Part shown: positions 23,254-35,006 of the stretch, one piece after another | Layout of the letters: the number at the start of each line of letters is the position of its first letter | Position numbering within the stretch: position 1 is the stretch's first letter | Source of the DNA: Gigaspora rosea | Taxonomy: Eukaryota; Glomeromycota; Glomeromycetes; Diversisporales; Gigasporaceae | Assembly (NCBI GenBank): GCA_003550325.1 | Contig: QKWP01000109.1 | Span: 133,050 to 197,049 of the forward strand | DNA: 64,000 nt | Direction of reading: 5' to 3' | Notes under the pieces: generated by a model | Told to the model about the DNA's origin: nothing | The model's input: the letters and a program-made list of their open reading frames with translations, nothing else | Databases searched by the model: none | Program-made: the position numbers and the translations under genes

Positions 23254-25075
23254 AAGGTTAAAAATGTAATGCTAAGGGAGCTTTTTATATAATTGTATTG
23301 ATTAGTAAGAAATGATTAAGTTGCAAATATTATATTAAATAATCAAGAAGTTTGAATTATTTTTTTATATATTACAAGTGTAAGTGGGGCACTGCTAGTA
23401 CCCCTTTAGTGATCATATTTATAATTTCAAAATAGTTATATGTTTAACTGGCTTAGTAATACTGAAGGTTTGATATAAATTAGAGAGCTTATAATAAAAT
23501 TTTTAAGAAGAGATCCAAGGATTTCTCAGGTATAATATCTTATGCTACAAAGAATGATTTTGACAGAATTAATTTTGAATATTTTATTGGTTCATTCACT
23601 AAAAAAAGTGATAATACAATATAAATAGTTGGAAATTAGTTTGTATTGATATCGTTATAATTTTTATAATAAGCTATATAGTAAATATACTTTTATAGAT
23701 CTTATTTGCTATTCTAATAACTGCAGTATATAGTTAAGGTCATATGAGTTTTCATTAGAATTTTCATGATTTCTACTATGATATATAAAAAATTCTGTTA
23801 CAGAACCTACTCACTATTCTGGTGACCACAAATAATTAAGATTAATTTGTAATAGAATTGGTTTTTTTTCTATGTAGTTAAGTTTAAATTAGTTTGCATT
23901 AGAGTTATTGCAATTTCTATCATGAGTTACTATAAGAATTTTGTACAAAGCTTACTTGCAATTTTGATGACTATAGTATATGGTTAAGTTTGTTTGTAGT
24001 GAAATTATTATATTAGAATTATTGTAATTCTACTATAAGATACTGTATTATAAAACTTGTTATTTTGGCACTACAAAATTGGTTAAGGTTGAGGTAGTTT
24101 GCACCTAAATCATCTTAATTTTATGTGATTAAGGACAGTAAGCTTGTATTAAAATTTTAATTTTTATCATTACTGTTACAGCACTTGCATTCTAGTTTGT
24201 ATTGATTTTATCATCAAAAGTTACTATTTTATTTGATTGTTTACATGATATCCCAATTAATAATTTTTTTTATAATAAGAAATCTATATAAAGCCCTTTT
24301 AAATTTCTGAATATTTCTACATTTTCTGAATACTTATTTCTGATTTCCCAGTTATCTCTTAAGCCATTTGAAATTCAAGGCAAATTTACCCTGAATTTTA
24401 CTATAAAAATATCTCTATCTATTGTTTTAAAAATTAATATATTTAAATAAAAATTTTTTTGATAAAATTTGGAAATAAAGATTATATTTTTTTAAAATTT
24501 ATATTTAAATTATAGAACAAAAAATTTAACTTACTTATAAGCCAAAAATATATAAATTTTAAAAAAATTTTAACCAAAAGAATAATTATTCTAATGATCA
24601 TAATATATGAGTTGTATTGGGCAAACCTTACTTACTATTCTTGTAACTAGGAAAAGTACTTAGGGCATGTTAGTTTGACATAATTTATTCATAAGTCACT
24701 GAAAAAATTATGTTACAAAACTTGCTTGCTATTCTGATTAAATGAGTTTATATTAGCATTATCATGACTTTATTTATTGTTGGTTATTGTAGACAAAATT
24801 CCATTACATAATTACTCATTATTCCAGTGACCTTAATTTTAGTTAATATTGGGTTAGTTTGTACTAAAATTACCATGATTTCTATGGTTAATTTGTATTG
24901 GAATTATCACACACTCTACTTTAAATAATTTTATTACAGAAGCTACTCACTATTTCGGTGTTAAGGTAAGTTAGTTTGCATTGGAATTGTTATAATTTTA
25001 TCATGAATTAAAAATTCTGTTACAGAACTTACTCGCTATTCTGGTGACTACAATATTGGTTAAGGTGAATTAATT
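23254..25075. repeat. Dispersed repeat R, long degenerate tandem
   Basis: The first ~720 bp match 7426-8105. It continues with more loose units of about 110 bp around TACAGAACTTACTCACTATT, TGGTGACTACAATATTGGTTA and AGTTTGCATTGGAATTGTTA. Its placement inside homology to 11400-12600 implies insertion into a kinase-module flank. Confidence 0.6.
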
Positions 25076-26040
25076 TATTCACCAATGCATGTTATTAGTT
25101 TATCTATACCTAAGTTAATAATATAAAAGTTATGTAGAACGCATAACACACAATAGTTAATTGTGTTCAATATTATTATGTAGAAGACTGTGAATGTCAT
25201 AGTCAAGACATAATAAGTTTGGACGTCTTGATTTCACAATATACAGTACATTATTACTATAAAGTTTTGGAAGATAAAGTTTACATAGCAATGCACTACA
25301 TCTTATTATAGAATCAAAAGTCATCGAACTTAAAAATCTTATAAATGCAACCCGAATACGATAAAAAAATTTGGGGCATAATCAGAACGAATTGATAATC
25401 CGCGCGCACAATACATATAGCGCACACTAGAATTATAAAATTTTTATATGAAATTTTTTTTGTTTTAGTCTAAAAGAAAATGTGGGGATCACGAGTAAGA
25501 ATCCAACCAATAAATAAAATGCCTAACGTTTGATAATACATGTCATTACCACTACATACTTACGTGCCATGAAACGTATCACGAATTACAATCAAAAATC
25601 AATTTACAGAATTGGCACAATGATAAATAACCACGTTTGAGATTTCGGTCAGTTTAAGAAATGAAAAATTGAACGCAGTAAACTCACGTGAGATGAATCA
25701 TTGCCATTATTGTCAAAATAAACAAAGCAAATATTTACTTAAAAAAATACAAAGCCCTATATTTTTTCTCTATAAATACAACACGAATTCGATAAAAAAT
25801 TTTTTGGGGAACAGCACCAGAACTGATACGTAACGCTCAAGCACTAGCACAAGTACTATATAAAAATGTTGGAATAAACAATTTCCTTTTTGGATAAAAT
25901 GGGCAATGTGGCGGCTCACGAGGATACACCAAAGCATTAATCAACAAATCGAAATTCGTAAATTTAAACTAACTTAGAAATAACCAGAAATTACCCGAAA
26001 ATAAACATCAAAATGTTAATGTCGTTAAATCGTATTATGC
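25076..26040. repeat. AT-rich stretch with a ~200-bp direct duplication
   Basis: 25335-25540 and 25770-25945 share TATAAATACAACACGAATTCG-like sequence, GATAAAAAA(A/T)TT(T)TTTGGGG, ACTAGCA/CACTAGAATTATA and AATGTGGCGG/GATCACGAG-like blocks. About 435 bp apart. No coding region recognised. Confidence 0.4.
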
Positions 26041-27705
26041 TGCTATCCTGATAAATAACTCAATTTCTATGCAACCGGTTTCGTAGGACGACTTTCATAA
26101 GATTAGTTATCGTTTTCAATTTAATTTTATATTATTTATACGCTTAAAACACATAGCAAAAAAAAAATTATAGAATTAAGTATATTGGATTTACATGCCT
26201 CTATTGTCAAAATGTGCATTATTTTTTAATTAGTAATGACTTTTCAAAAATGAATAAAATAAAATCATGACTTTCTTAAATAGATAAAAGATGAGGACAC
26301 TTTCTGACAATAAATCCTACACTATATTCAATTTTTCAGTTTTCTTATTTTATTATATGTTTGTTATGTTATTTTTAGATAAAGACTTAAACTATATAAA
26401 TAATGTAAAATTAAATTGATGATAGTCAATAATATGAAAGTCGTCATGTGAAAGTTAAATAGTCAAGGCATTTGCATTACATGCAATCAAGGACAAATTT
26501 TAGCATATATCATTCTTTTTCTGACTAGTGTTTATAATTAAAAGTCCGAAAAACAATTATTTAGATAATTTCGGTTTTTGAAAAAAAATATATATTTGAT
26601 TTTTAAATTTATCCCAAAATTCTTAAATGGTTAAATAGATATGAATTTAATTAGGATATGTTAGAACTTAAATATCATTGCAGTTGTTATAATTATAGTG
26701 GCATGGCAACAAAAAAACGGTAAATTCTTTCACTATATCTAATTAATTACAAATTATAGGAATCCATTTAAAATTGCAGATTCAAAATTTATTGATTAAA
26801 ATTTATTAAATTAACAGAATTTAATCAAAATACAAAGAAATGATATAAATGTAAAGAGAAATTTAATGTTAAACCTATCAGACGTATGGTTGTTATATAA
26901 GCAAAATGCATGAACTCTTTGTAAGATTCTATTTTATTTTATCGTAAATTATAACATATTCTTCCTTATTTTTATGTTCCAAAATTGGGTACTTACTCTT
27001 ATTCATCACAATATCTGGTAGTTCCAATTTATACAAATTACTTTCTATAAAAGAATTACAACAATTATTAAACAATGCTAAAATATAAATTAATATTTTT
27101 TTTAAAAGAAGAAATTATAATACCTTGATAATTTTTATTAAATAAAATAAAATTACATTTATAAAGCGAATCAATATATATTCAGCTTTTATATTTTGTA
27201 CTTTTTATCAGGTTTCGAAAATAAAATACTTTGTTATTTTACCAATCTGCAAAATTTTTGTAAGCTTAATTTGCTGTTGAGGCTTACCATATAAATTTCT
27301 CACATGACATATTAGTAATGGACGTTTGTTAAAAACTTTAGCCGCAATGTAAAGTAAAATTTCATAAATTCCATCATATTTGATTTTATAGCAAATATTA
27401 GCAGTATATACTGTATTTCCACTATGTAAATCTCGATAACAAGTTCTTGAGAATGAATTATCTGAAGATCCGATGCAACACATTGAATCAGATTTAATTG
27501 ATCTTTAAATCAATTTTTTGCTATAATATCTAGATCCTTGCACAAACATTCTTTTGAAGCATATTCCATGACATGAATATAATCTTTAGAAACATCATCT
27601 TTTGATATATCAAATCATTTTAAAAATGATGGGCTTTTAAAGCAGATATTAAAATACTATGTTTTTAACTTGTTATTAAAATGAAATATATTTAGATTGG
27701 TATAT

Positions 27706-27953
27706 GGGGGTGAGTCAGTAGAAGAGGGACAAATTTTTTCTAAGTAAAAGTTTTCTTGACTTTAAGCTCAAATATCTTAACAATTATTTTAATAATTTTA
27801 ATAAAATTTTTTTATTTTAATTCTATATAATTTCAAGATTAAAATAAAATTTTTTTTAGCAAATTTGATTAAATAGTTGTCAAGATATTTTAGTTTAAAA
27901 ATTAAAAAAATTTTACTAAAAATGATTTGTCCCTTTTCTACTGACTCACCCCC
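27706..27953. mobile_element. Palindromic MITE in kinase intron
   Basis: 248 bp with terminal inverted repeats of at least 40 bp starting GGGGGTGAGTCAGTAGAA; the whole element is roughly palindromic with arms of about 110 bp (inner motifs AAATATCTTAACAATTATTT and its complement). Flanks are TATAT and ATATA, so a TA target is possible. Absent from the equivalent introns of modules A and B. Confidence 0.8.
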
Positions 27954-28006
27954 ATATATATAATGATAATAACAACATATAATAATGATTACCTCCATTA
28001 TAAAAT

Positions 28007-28255
28007 AGAATGGGTGGTGCGCATTTTGCCGACAAACACTTCATCGACATGTCATTTCACCGACAATCAATTCGTCGACATGTTTATTTTGCAGACAAAT
28101 TATTTCACCGACAAAATAGTTTTGGTCATTGTCGTAGGGTCAGGTTTAGTAGTAAAGTTAAGGTCAATGCAATTTAAAAAAACTTGTCGATGAAATGAGG
28201 CATCGGTGAAATAATTATCGGCGAAATAAAATTGATTATCGGTGAAATGACATCC
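28007..28255. mobile_element. hAT-like MITE in kinase exon (module C copy)
   Basis: 249 bp. TATAAAAT is duplicated at 27999-28006 and 28256-28263. Left end AGAATGGGTGGTGCGC, right end complement GGATGTCATTTCACC; short, imperfect terminal repeats, with several TTTCACCGAC/GTCGGTGAAA motifs inside. It splits the codons for Glu-Asn-Phe-Ile of exon 1. Confidence 0.85.
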
Positions 28256-28649
28256 TATAAAATTTTCACAGAAATTATTTGCTTTATAATACCAATAAGC
28301 ACGGTATACAGTTGCAAACCCACCTTTACCTATTTTCTCAATATTTCCAAATTCATGTAAGAAATTCACAATAATTGATATTTATTTTCGATCAATATTT
28401 TTTTCAAATCACCTTCATTCCTAAATTATTTCCATTCGTTTGTAGCTATTAATTATTCATAAAATTTTGTTAATTTCATAATAAATCATGATTAATAACA
28501 TCTGTTATTGAATTTTTTTCTCTAATCGGTAATTTAAATATATAAAGCTATTAAATATATATATACAGTATATACAGTGTGTCGATATATAAAGATCTAG
28601 CTATTACATCAAAATAAATTAAAACTCAAATTTATCATTAATATCATTA

Positions 28650-29520
28650 TTTAACTTCATTAGATCTCTTGGTATTCCTATTCCATTTCGATAACTTCTG
28701 AAACTAATGACATTCTGCTTGCATCCCTATTTCATCAGATTTTATATAAGAAATAGGTGACACTTACTCATCCTTTTCAACTAAATTTCATTTTTATAAC
28801 AATCTTAAAAGTAAATTTTCCATAAGCGTGACTCATTTCTGCAAATTTTTGATAATACAACATCACCCATCTCTGCTGATTTTTGGCAATAAGTGAATGC
28901 CACATGTTCATCTATATATGAGTGCTTAAATTACCCATCTTAATAAAAAGTTATTCCATCATTTAATCAGCCGAATTTAGCTTTTTTTAGCTGCCTAAAT
29001 TATTTTTATAGAAACTTTCTAAACTCTTTTCATCAAAATATATACAAAGTATAATTAATTCAGAAATATTAATATAAACTGTAGCAATGCCGAAATTTTT
29101 GACGAAAATACTTTTTTACAAAAATAATTAAGGAGCACATATATATATTCATCATTTTCAAACCACTTTTCATAACAATAACATTTGCAAAAATGACTGA
29201 CCTAAAGGATTTTTTGATTATCTAAACAGAAATTTATAATATTTTCTGAATTTAATTTCATTATTATAAAAATTGTTCTAATATATCAAGAATTGGACAA
29301 GAATATTGCATTTTAATCTTTTCCATTATAAATTACTCATTTTTTAACGAATTATTAGGAAATTCCATTGAAAATTCCTACTGTAATTTGTAATCTTCTA
29401 AATATAATTGAGTAATATTGTTGGCTGTTGAGTAATAACTGATGAACTGTCTATTTTTCTGCTGCTTTTCAAATAAATTAATGTAAGTTGACATTTTGTC
29501 GCAATAAAATAATATGTTGC
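28650..29520 (-). pseudogene. Sel1-repeat gene remnant, module C
   Basis: Counterpart of 8790-9640. Keeps decayed terminal Sel1 units at 28890-28650 and a decayed N-terminal part at 29480-29190, with most of the repeat array missing. Multiple stops and frameshifts. Confidence 0.6.
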
Positions 29521-30216
29521 TTATGAATGCATCCAATTTATACTATAATATAATGTAGTGAAACAAAGAATTTGTCACTTATTTTCCCAACAATTATATT
29601 CTTACAGGTCATTTACCCGAATCATAAATGGCTATGGTTAGCATTCAATAGTGTCACCCTGAGTGATATCGGGTAAAATGGACTGTTGGGAAAATTAAAT
29701 GAGACGTAACCAAACAAACAATTAGAGTTTGTTTTTGGGCCTTTAATCTGATTGATATTCCAATTTCCTAATTAATAATGAATTAATTACCGCATAAAAA
29801 GAATTGCATATGTTAGGCATCAAAGAATTACTTAATAGTGATTTTGTTCAAGCTGAGATCATATTACAAGAAGTAAAATTAGCCTTTTATAAAAAACTAT
29901 GATTTGCACTCTAGCAAAAAAAAAATTACCCAAAATTTTAATGAAAAACTAGTACAGTACATGTCGTAATCTAGCAGGTGATGTAATCCAAATTAAGACG
30001 TCCTAAACTTTGTGAAGATTAGTATCGCAATACACGGTTAACTATTAATTACTATTCTACTTGATCATGTTACTCATATTAATACTATATCACAGTATAT
30101 CAATGTTTATTCCATGGTTCGGAATTTTAATATTTCTTTTTAGGATATATATCTTTTTTTGTTTTTTTTTTAATGTTATCTTAACGATTGTTTTAATTCA
30201 TGTCAAAAAGTCTCCG

Positions 30217-30219
<3 letters not shown>

Positions 30220-30264
<45 letters not shown>
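30220..30264. repeat. Poly(A) tract of 45 bases
   Basis: A pure A run at the position where the paralogous segment (about 11054-11080) has an A-rich tract broken by G and C. This is a homopolymer expansion, not a retroposon tail, since the flanking sequence is shared by both copies. Confidence 0.85.
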
Positions 30265-30268
<4 letters not shown>

Positions 30269-30960
30269 CACATAGCAATAAACTAAACTTTATGAAATAA
30301 CAGTAATTTACATAATTAATATGAGTAACATGATAAATGACTATTCCCGGATAATCCGTGTTCGGACCATCCGAAAAATGCATTATTGTTCGTTGTATCC
30401 ATGCAAATAGTATGGTGCTGAAAAATATGATTTAAAACAGGTTTTTTTTACTAGAATTCAAAGGCGTCCTTATTTTATACTCCATAGCATCAATTAAGCG
30501 TCGCAAAATTAAATTGTCAAGAATAAAGTTTAAATGTTCAAACCACGATCTAAAAACTGTTCAGCACATTCGATAATTTGAGAGAATTCTAAATGTAAAC
30601 AAATTAAAATGAATTAATTCTGTACTGTGAAAAACATTTGTAGAAAGTTCTCTAGTGGACGATTTAATTTTCTTACATTATGAAATTTCAAATTAGACAC
30701 TAATGATTTATTATTTGAAATCAAAAATTTAATTTAATAATTGACAAATACAATGAAATAATAAAAGATTATAGAATATGATTTTGAAAATTTAGTGTTT
30801 GTATTTGATTAATTTTTTAAGCATCAAATTCTCATTATACAGTCATTCAATTTCTATGCAATTATTTCATATGACGATTTTCAATTTAATATTACATTAT
30901 TTATATAGTTAAAAATGCTTTTTCAAAACAAAAACAACACATAATAAGCTATGTAGAGAA

Positions 30961-31079
30961 TAGAGGTGCAGGCAAATCGGCCCAATGATTGCCGTAACTA
31001 GTTGACATAAGCTTTACTAGTTACAGCTTAAACCGTAACATCATTGGGACATAATTGGGACGATTCGATTGAATCTCTA
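30961..31079. mobile_element. Probable small TIR element, copy-specific
   Basis: 119 bp with imperfect inverted ends TAGAGGTGCAGGCAAATCG and CGATTCGATTGAATCTCTA, plus inverted GGCCCAATGAT / ATCATTGGGAC. Central hairpin GTAACTAGTTGAC...TACTAGTTAC. The equivalent place in the first duplicate (about 11950) lacks it. The target duplication is unclear. Confidence 0.5.
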
Positions 31080-31750
31080 GCAAACAATTAGTCGGAGTTG
31101 TTGGAAAATTTTCTTTTTAATAAGGTTGCCATAATAATTATTTTCAAAAAAAGGATAAAATAAAGTAATAACTTTTTAAGAAGATAAGTACTCAAGATAA
31201 TTGCAATAAGTCTTACAACTCTGTTAAATCTTTCTGTTTTGCTTATTTAATTATATGTTTTTTTTTTCGAAAGAATACTTAATATTGTATAAGTGATGCA
31301 AATTAAATTGAGAAAGTCGTCCTATGAAAGTTAAATAGCTAAGGCATTTGCATTTATAATTAAAAGTCTGGAAAAATAATTGTTCAATATAATTAGAACG
31401 AATGTCGATTTTCGAAAAAAAATGTATATTTGATCTTTTCAATTTATCGCAAAATTCTTATATGGTTAAAATAAATAATAACATTGCAATTGTTGGTATT
31501 ATAGTGCATGACAACAAAAAAAGCAACAAATACTTTCAATATATCTTATTAATTACAAATAATAGGAGTTCATTTAAAAATTACGTATTCAAAATTTATT
31601 GATTAAAATTTATTAAATAACTGACATATAATACAAAATACATAAAGAGAATTAATTTTTATATAAACAACATCATGATTCTTTGTAAGATTCTATTATA
31701 TTTTATTGCAAAGCATAACATATTCTTCCTTACTTTCTGGAGGGTTCCAC

Positions 31751-32873
31751 TTATTCTTCGACAATATCCAGTATTTTTAAAGAAACTTTATCACTACCTT
31801 GATAAGCACTATTAGCACTATAAAATGAAATAAAATAACTTTTATAAATTGAATCAATATTCATCTGAATATCTTCTTTTTTTACATTTTGTATCTTTTT
31901 ATCAGATTCCGATAATTCTAATAAAATACTTTCGTTATTTTTCCATTCTAAAAAAATTTTGTAAACTTCATTTGCTGTTGGTCGTTTTTCTGGTTCTGTA
32001 TGCCAACATTTCTTCATTAAATCTATATAACATATTGCTATATTTTCATGAACAGGTGGTCTTAAACCACAACATATTTGGAACAAATTGGAATCTTGCA
32101 CAAAATCTACAGGTCTACCATATAAAATTTCCCACATAATTATACCAAATGAATAATATCTGACGCTTTAGTATATGGCTGTTTGTTCAATACTTCAGGT
32201 GCAATGTATGGTAAAATTCCATAAATTCCATCGGATTTTGTTTTTAATTCAATATTAGCTGGATCTGCAATGTATGCATTATAAAAGTTATCTTGAAGTA
32301 TATTTCCACTATGTAAATCCCGATGAACAAGATCATGAGAATGAATTATCTGAAGATCTGACGTTATACATTGTAACAGATTTAATTTATCTTTCCATTC
32401 TATTTTAGCTATATCGCGCAGATTTTCGCGCAAACAACCCAATGATGCATATTCCATGACGAGAATATAATCTTTAGAAGCTTCGTCTCTTGATATACCA
32501 AAACAGTTTAAAAATGTTGGATTTTTAAGCCCGATATCACAATATGCTTTTAACTTATTATTAAAATGAATTATATATGCATATTATTAGTATTAATGAA
32601 ATAACGAATAATATAATTAATAATAATATTTCATAAAGATTACCTCTCTTATAAATTCTTCGTGATAATTATTTGTTTTATGAAGTAATTTAAGCGCAAC
32701 AGTTCTGGCTGTATATTGCCTTTTATCATACCATTCAGCACGATATACAGTTGCAAATCCCCTTTGCCTATCTTTATAATATCTTTAAATTCATTATAAG
32801 AAATCCAAGATATCTGATATTTATTTTCCATTAATAATTTTTTCAAGTCGTCATTAATTTCTGAATTATGCAT
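31751..32873 (-). pseudogene. TKL-type kinase, module B, inactivated
   Basis: Exon 1 is 32644-32873; a 90-bp intron follows (GTAATC donor, TACTAATA branch site); exon 2 is 32553-31751. Breaks relative to module A: a 1-nt loss in the glycine-loop codons near 32760 (GGGGATTT for GGTGGATTT), a 1-nt loss near 32152 in the SDIYSFG segment, and an in-frame 15-nt loss at about 32262 that removes the residues after the Asp of DLG. HRDLHSGN and APE remain. Unlike modules A and C, the last coding part (SAYQGSDKVSLK to DIVEE) runs on without the second intron. Catalytically dead if the sequence is right. Confidence 0.8.
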
Positions 32874-33235
32874 CCACTCGTTTGTGCCTTTTAATTATTT
32901 ATAAAATTATTCAGTAAATAATTTAATATCAATTATATTATAAATTAATTATGATATAATACCTATCGTTAAATCCTTTTTCCTAATCAATAATAGTTAT
33001 TAAATAAGTATTATATGTATATTAAATAAATAGATATAATTAACGAGTATTATAATTTGTTGATCTGGAGACATCAGGTCAACTAAGCAAATACCAAGGG
33101 CAGACGTAACAATCTTTTCTTATAACTTGAAGATATTCTTATGAATTCATCTTTCACAAAATCTTAGAACTCTAACCATGAATCTAAAGTATATGAACTT
33201 TCTTTCACTGATCTTATGATTGGATTGTGTACGTC

Positions 33236-34435
33236 TCAAAATACTAGCCCAATTTTAAATTTTATATTTACCCTTGTATACCAGTATTTGGCTTTATCTA
33301 AATCCCTTATTATTCCAATTCCATTTCGATAACATTTTGCAACCAAAGACATTCCACCATCGCTTCCCATTTCTGCTGACTTTTGATAATAAGCGAATGC
33401 TTTATGTTCATCCTCTTTAACTCCAACTCCGTAATGATAACAATATCCAACATTATATGTTCCATCTGAGTCTCCCATCTCTGCAGATTTTTGATAATAA
33501 ACGAATGCCTTATGTTCATCCTTTTCAACTCCAATTCCAAAATTATAACAAAATCCAACTTTATTTGTTGCACTAGCGTCCCCCATCTCTGCAGATTTTT
33601 GATAATAAACGAATGCCTTATGTTTATCCTTTTCAACTCCAATTCCTTCATAATAACAATTTCCAACACAATATGTTCCATCCGCATCCCCCATCTCTGC
33701 AGATTTTTGAAAATAAACGGATGCCTTATGTTCATTCTTTTCAACTCCAACTCCAAGACGATAACAATATCCAACATAATATGTTCCAGTTGAGTCTCCC
33801 ATCTCTGCAGATTTTTGATAATAAATAAATGCCTCATGTTCATCCTTTTCAACTCCAATTCCATTTTGATAGCAAAATCCAACTTGATTTGTTCCAATTG
33901 CGCTCCCCATCTCTGCAGATTTTTGATAATAAACGAATGCCTTATGTTCATCCTTTTCAACTCCAATTCCTTTATCATAACAATATCCAACATTATATGA
34001 TCCACCTGAGTCTCCCATCTCTGCAGATTTTAGATGATAAACGAATGCCTTATGTTCATCCTTATCAACTCCAATTCCATTTGCATAACAATATCCAACA
34101 TGATTTATTCTATGTGCGTGCCCCATCTGTGCAGATTTTTGATAATAGGCGAATGCCTTATGTTCATCCTTTTCAACTCCAATTCCATTTTGATAGCAAA
34201 TTCCAACATAAAATGTTCCACTTGCGTCCCCCATATCTGCTGATTTTTGATAATAAATAAATGCCTCATGTTCATCCTTTTCGACCCATTTACCATAAAT
34301 AATTTCATTAAAATAGTCCTTTGGCTTTTTATCTTCTAAATACAATCGAGTAACATTGTTGGTTATTTGCGTAATATTTGAGGAGCTGTCGATTTTTTCT
34401 GGGTCCTTTTCGAATATATTGTTGTAAATGGACAT
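33236..34435 (-). CDS. Sel1-repeat protein, module B (intact)
   Basis: A 399-codon uninterrupted frame, starting MSIYNNIFEKDPEK, with about ten Sel1-like units of 36 residues (consensus GIGVEKDEHKAFVYYQKSAE, ending each unit with VGYCY). No signal peptide or membrane segment is evident. Sel1 repeats form paired helices and usually mediate protein contacts; the exact partner is unknown. Compared with module A the protein lacks about 62 residues between FNEI and YGKWVEKDE, a clean in-frame deletion. The last unit is the divergent NGIGIIRDLDKAKYWY type that caps the array in all copies. The tandem DNA unit is 108 bp, so antisense frames also stay open but are artefacts. It lies upstream of the broken kinase at 31751-32873. 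Could still be a decaying duplicate. Confidence 0.85.
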   Translation of the reverse strand: MSIYNNIFEKDPEKIDSSSNITQITNNVTRLYLEDKKPKDYFNEIIYGKWVEKDEHEAFIYYQKSADMGDASGTFYVGICYQNGIGVEKDEHKAFAYYQKSAQMGHAHRINHVGYCYANGIGVDKDEHKAFVYHLKSAEMGDSGGSYNVGYCYDKGIGVEKDEHKAFVYYQKSAEMGSAIGTNQVGFCYQNGIGVEKDEHEAFIYYQKSAEMGDSTGTYYVGYCYRLGVGVEKNEHKASVYFQKSAEMGDADGTYCVGNCYYEGIGVEKDKHKAFVYYQKSAEMGDASATNKVGFCYNFGIGVEKDEHKAFVYYQKSAEMGDSDGTYNVGYCYHYGVGVKEDEHKAFAYYQKSAEMGSDGGMSLVAKCYRNGIGIIRDLDKAKYWYTRVNIKFKIGLVF

Positions 34436-34563
34436 CTTGTTGCAGGAAAGGTTGCGTTACAGTGCATTAAATTTATTGAAGATATGTATTACAAGGCGCA
34501 ACGTACATCGGCGTAATTGCCGCCGCATAAAGATTGTGATTGTAACACATGTACGTTGTTGAC

Positions 34564-34690
34564 GGGCAAATTTGACCTAGCACAATCCAAATTTGGGTTG
34601 TGCTCATATCTATTTTTATTTTTATTTCGATTTCTATATATATATTTTCTATTTTCAGTTATGATTGGAGTTGGGCACCGAAATCTGAAA
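34564..34690 (+). mobile_element. Decayed LTR fragment upstream of the Sel1 gene
   Basis: GGGCAAATTTGACC, GTTGTGCTC and TCTATTTTTATTTTTATTT follow the order of the first ~110 bases of the retroelement 2 LTR (GGGCAAATCCGACC, GCTGTGCTC, TCTATTTTTATTC), but diverged. It sits about 130 bp upstream of the Sel1 start, as does the LTR at 15760 for module A. Confidence 0.5.
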
Positions 34691-34789
34691 CCTTATCCGA
34701 AACTCGAAACTATTTAAGATTAAATTTTTACAAAACATGGCGCTGTAGAATGTGCTGACATGCTAGTATGCAAATATTTTAGTGCCGAT

Positions 34790-35006
34790 CAGTGATTATT
34801 TTTCACTGTGCGCACTGTGCGCAGCACACAGAAACAAAAATTTGCGCACATCTTTTTTCAGTAGATTTGCGGATGCCGCACAGAAATAATTGTCATTTTA
34901 TAAGTAGTGCGCACAGTTGCAACATTTTCTCAGTATTTGCCGCACAGAAAAGTTTATGAATTGTGCGGTATCCGCACAGTAAATTTTAATTGAAAAATTA
35001 ACACTG
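34790..35006. mobile_element. hAT-type MITE with GTGCCGAT duplication
   Basis: 217 bp, ends CAGTGATTATTTTTCA and TGAAAAATTAACACTG, flanked by perfect 8-bp repeats GTGCCGAT (34782-34789, 35007-35014). Subterminal GTGCGCAC / TGCCGCACAG motifs occur in both orientations. Non-coding. Confidence 0.93.

Larger units (their letters stand above)
27006..28440 (-). pseudogene. TKL-type kinase remnant, module C
   Basis: First exon at about 28440-28256 plus 28006-27992, second at about 27670-27140, and a last short exon near 27050-27006. Exon 1 keeps GKGGFATVYRA. A MITE (28007-28255) sits in the exon 18 nt before the GTAATC donor, and a second MITE (27706-27953) lies in the first intron. Exon 2 keeps SKDYIHVMEYASK and SDLQIIHSQELV, but the catalytic HRD is lost (Val-Ile-Glu in its place) and stops occur. 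The intron before the last exon is retained, as in module A. Non-functional. Confidence 0.75.
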
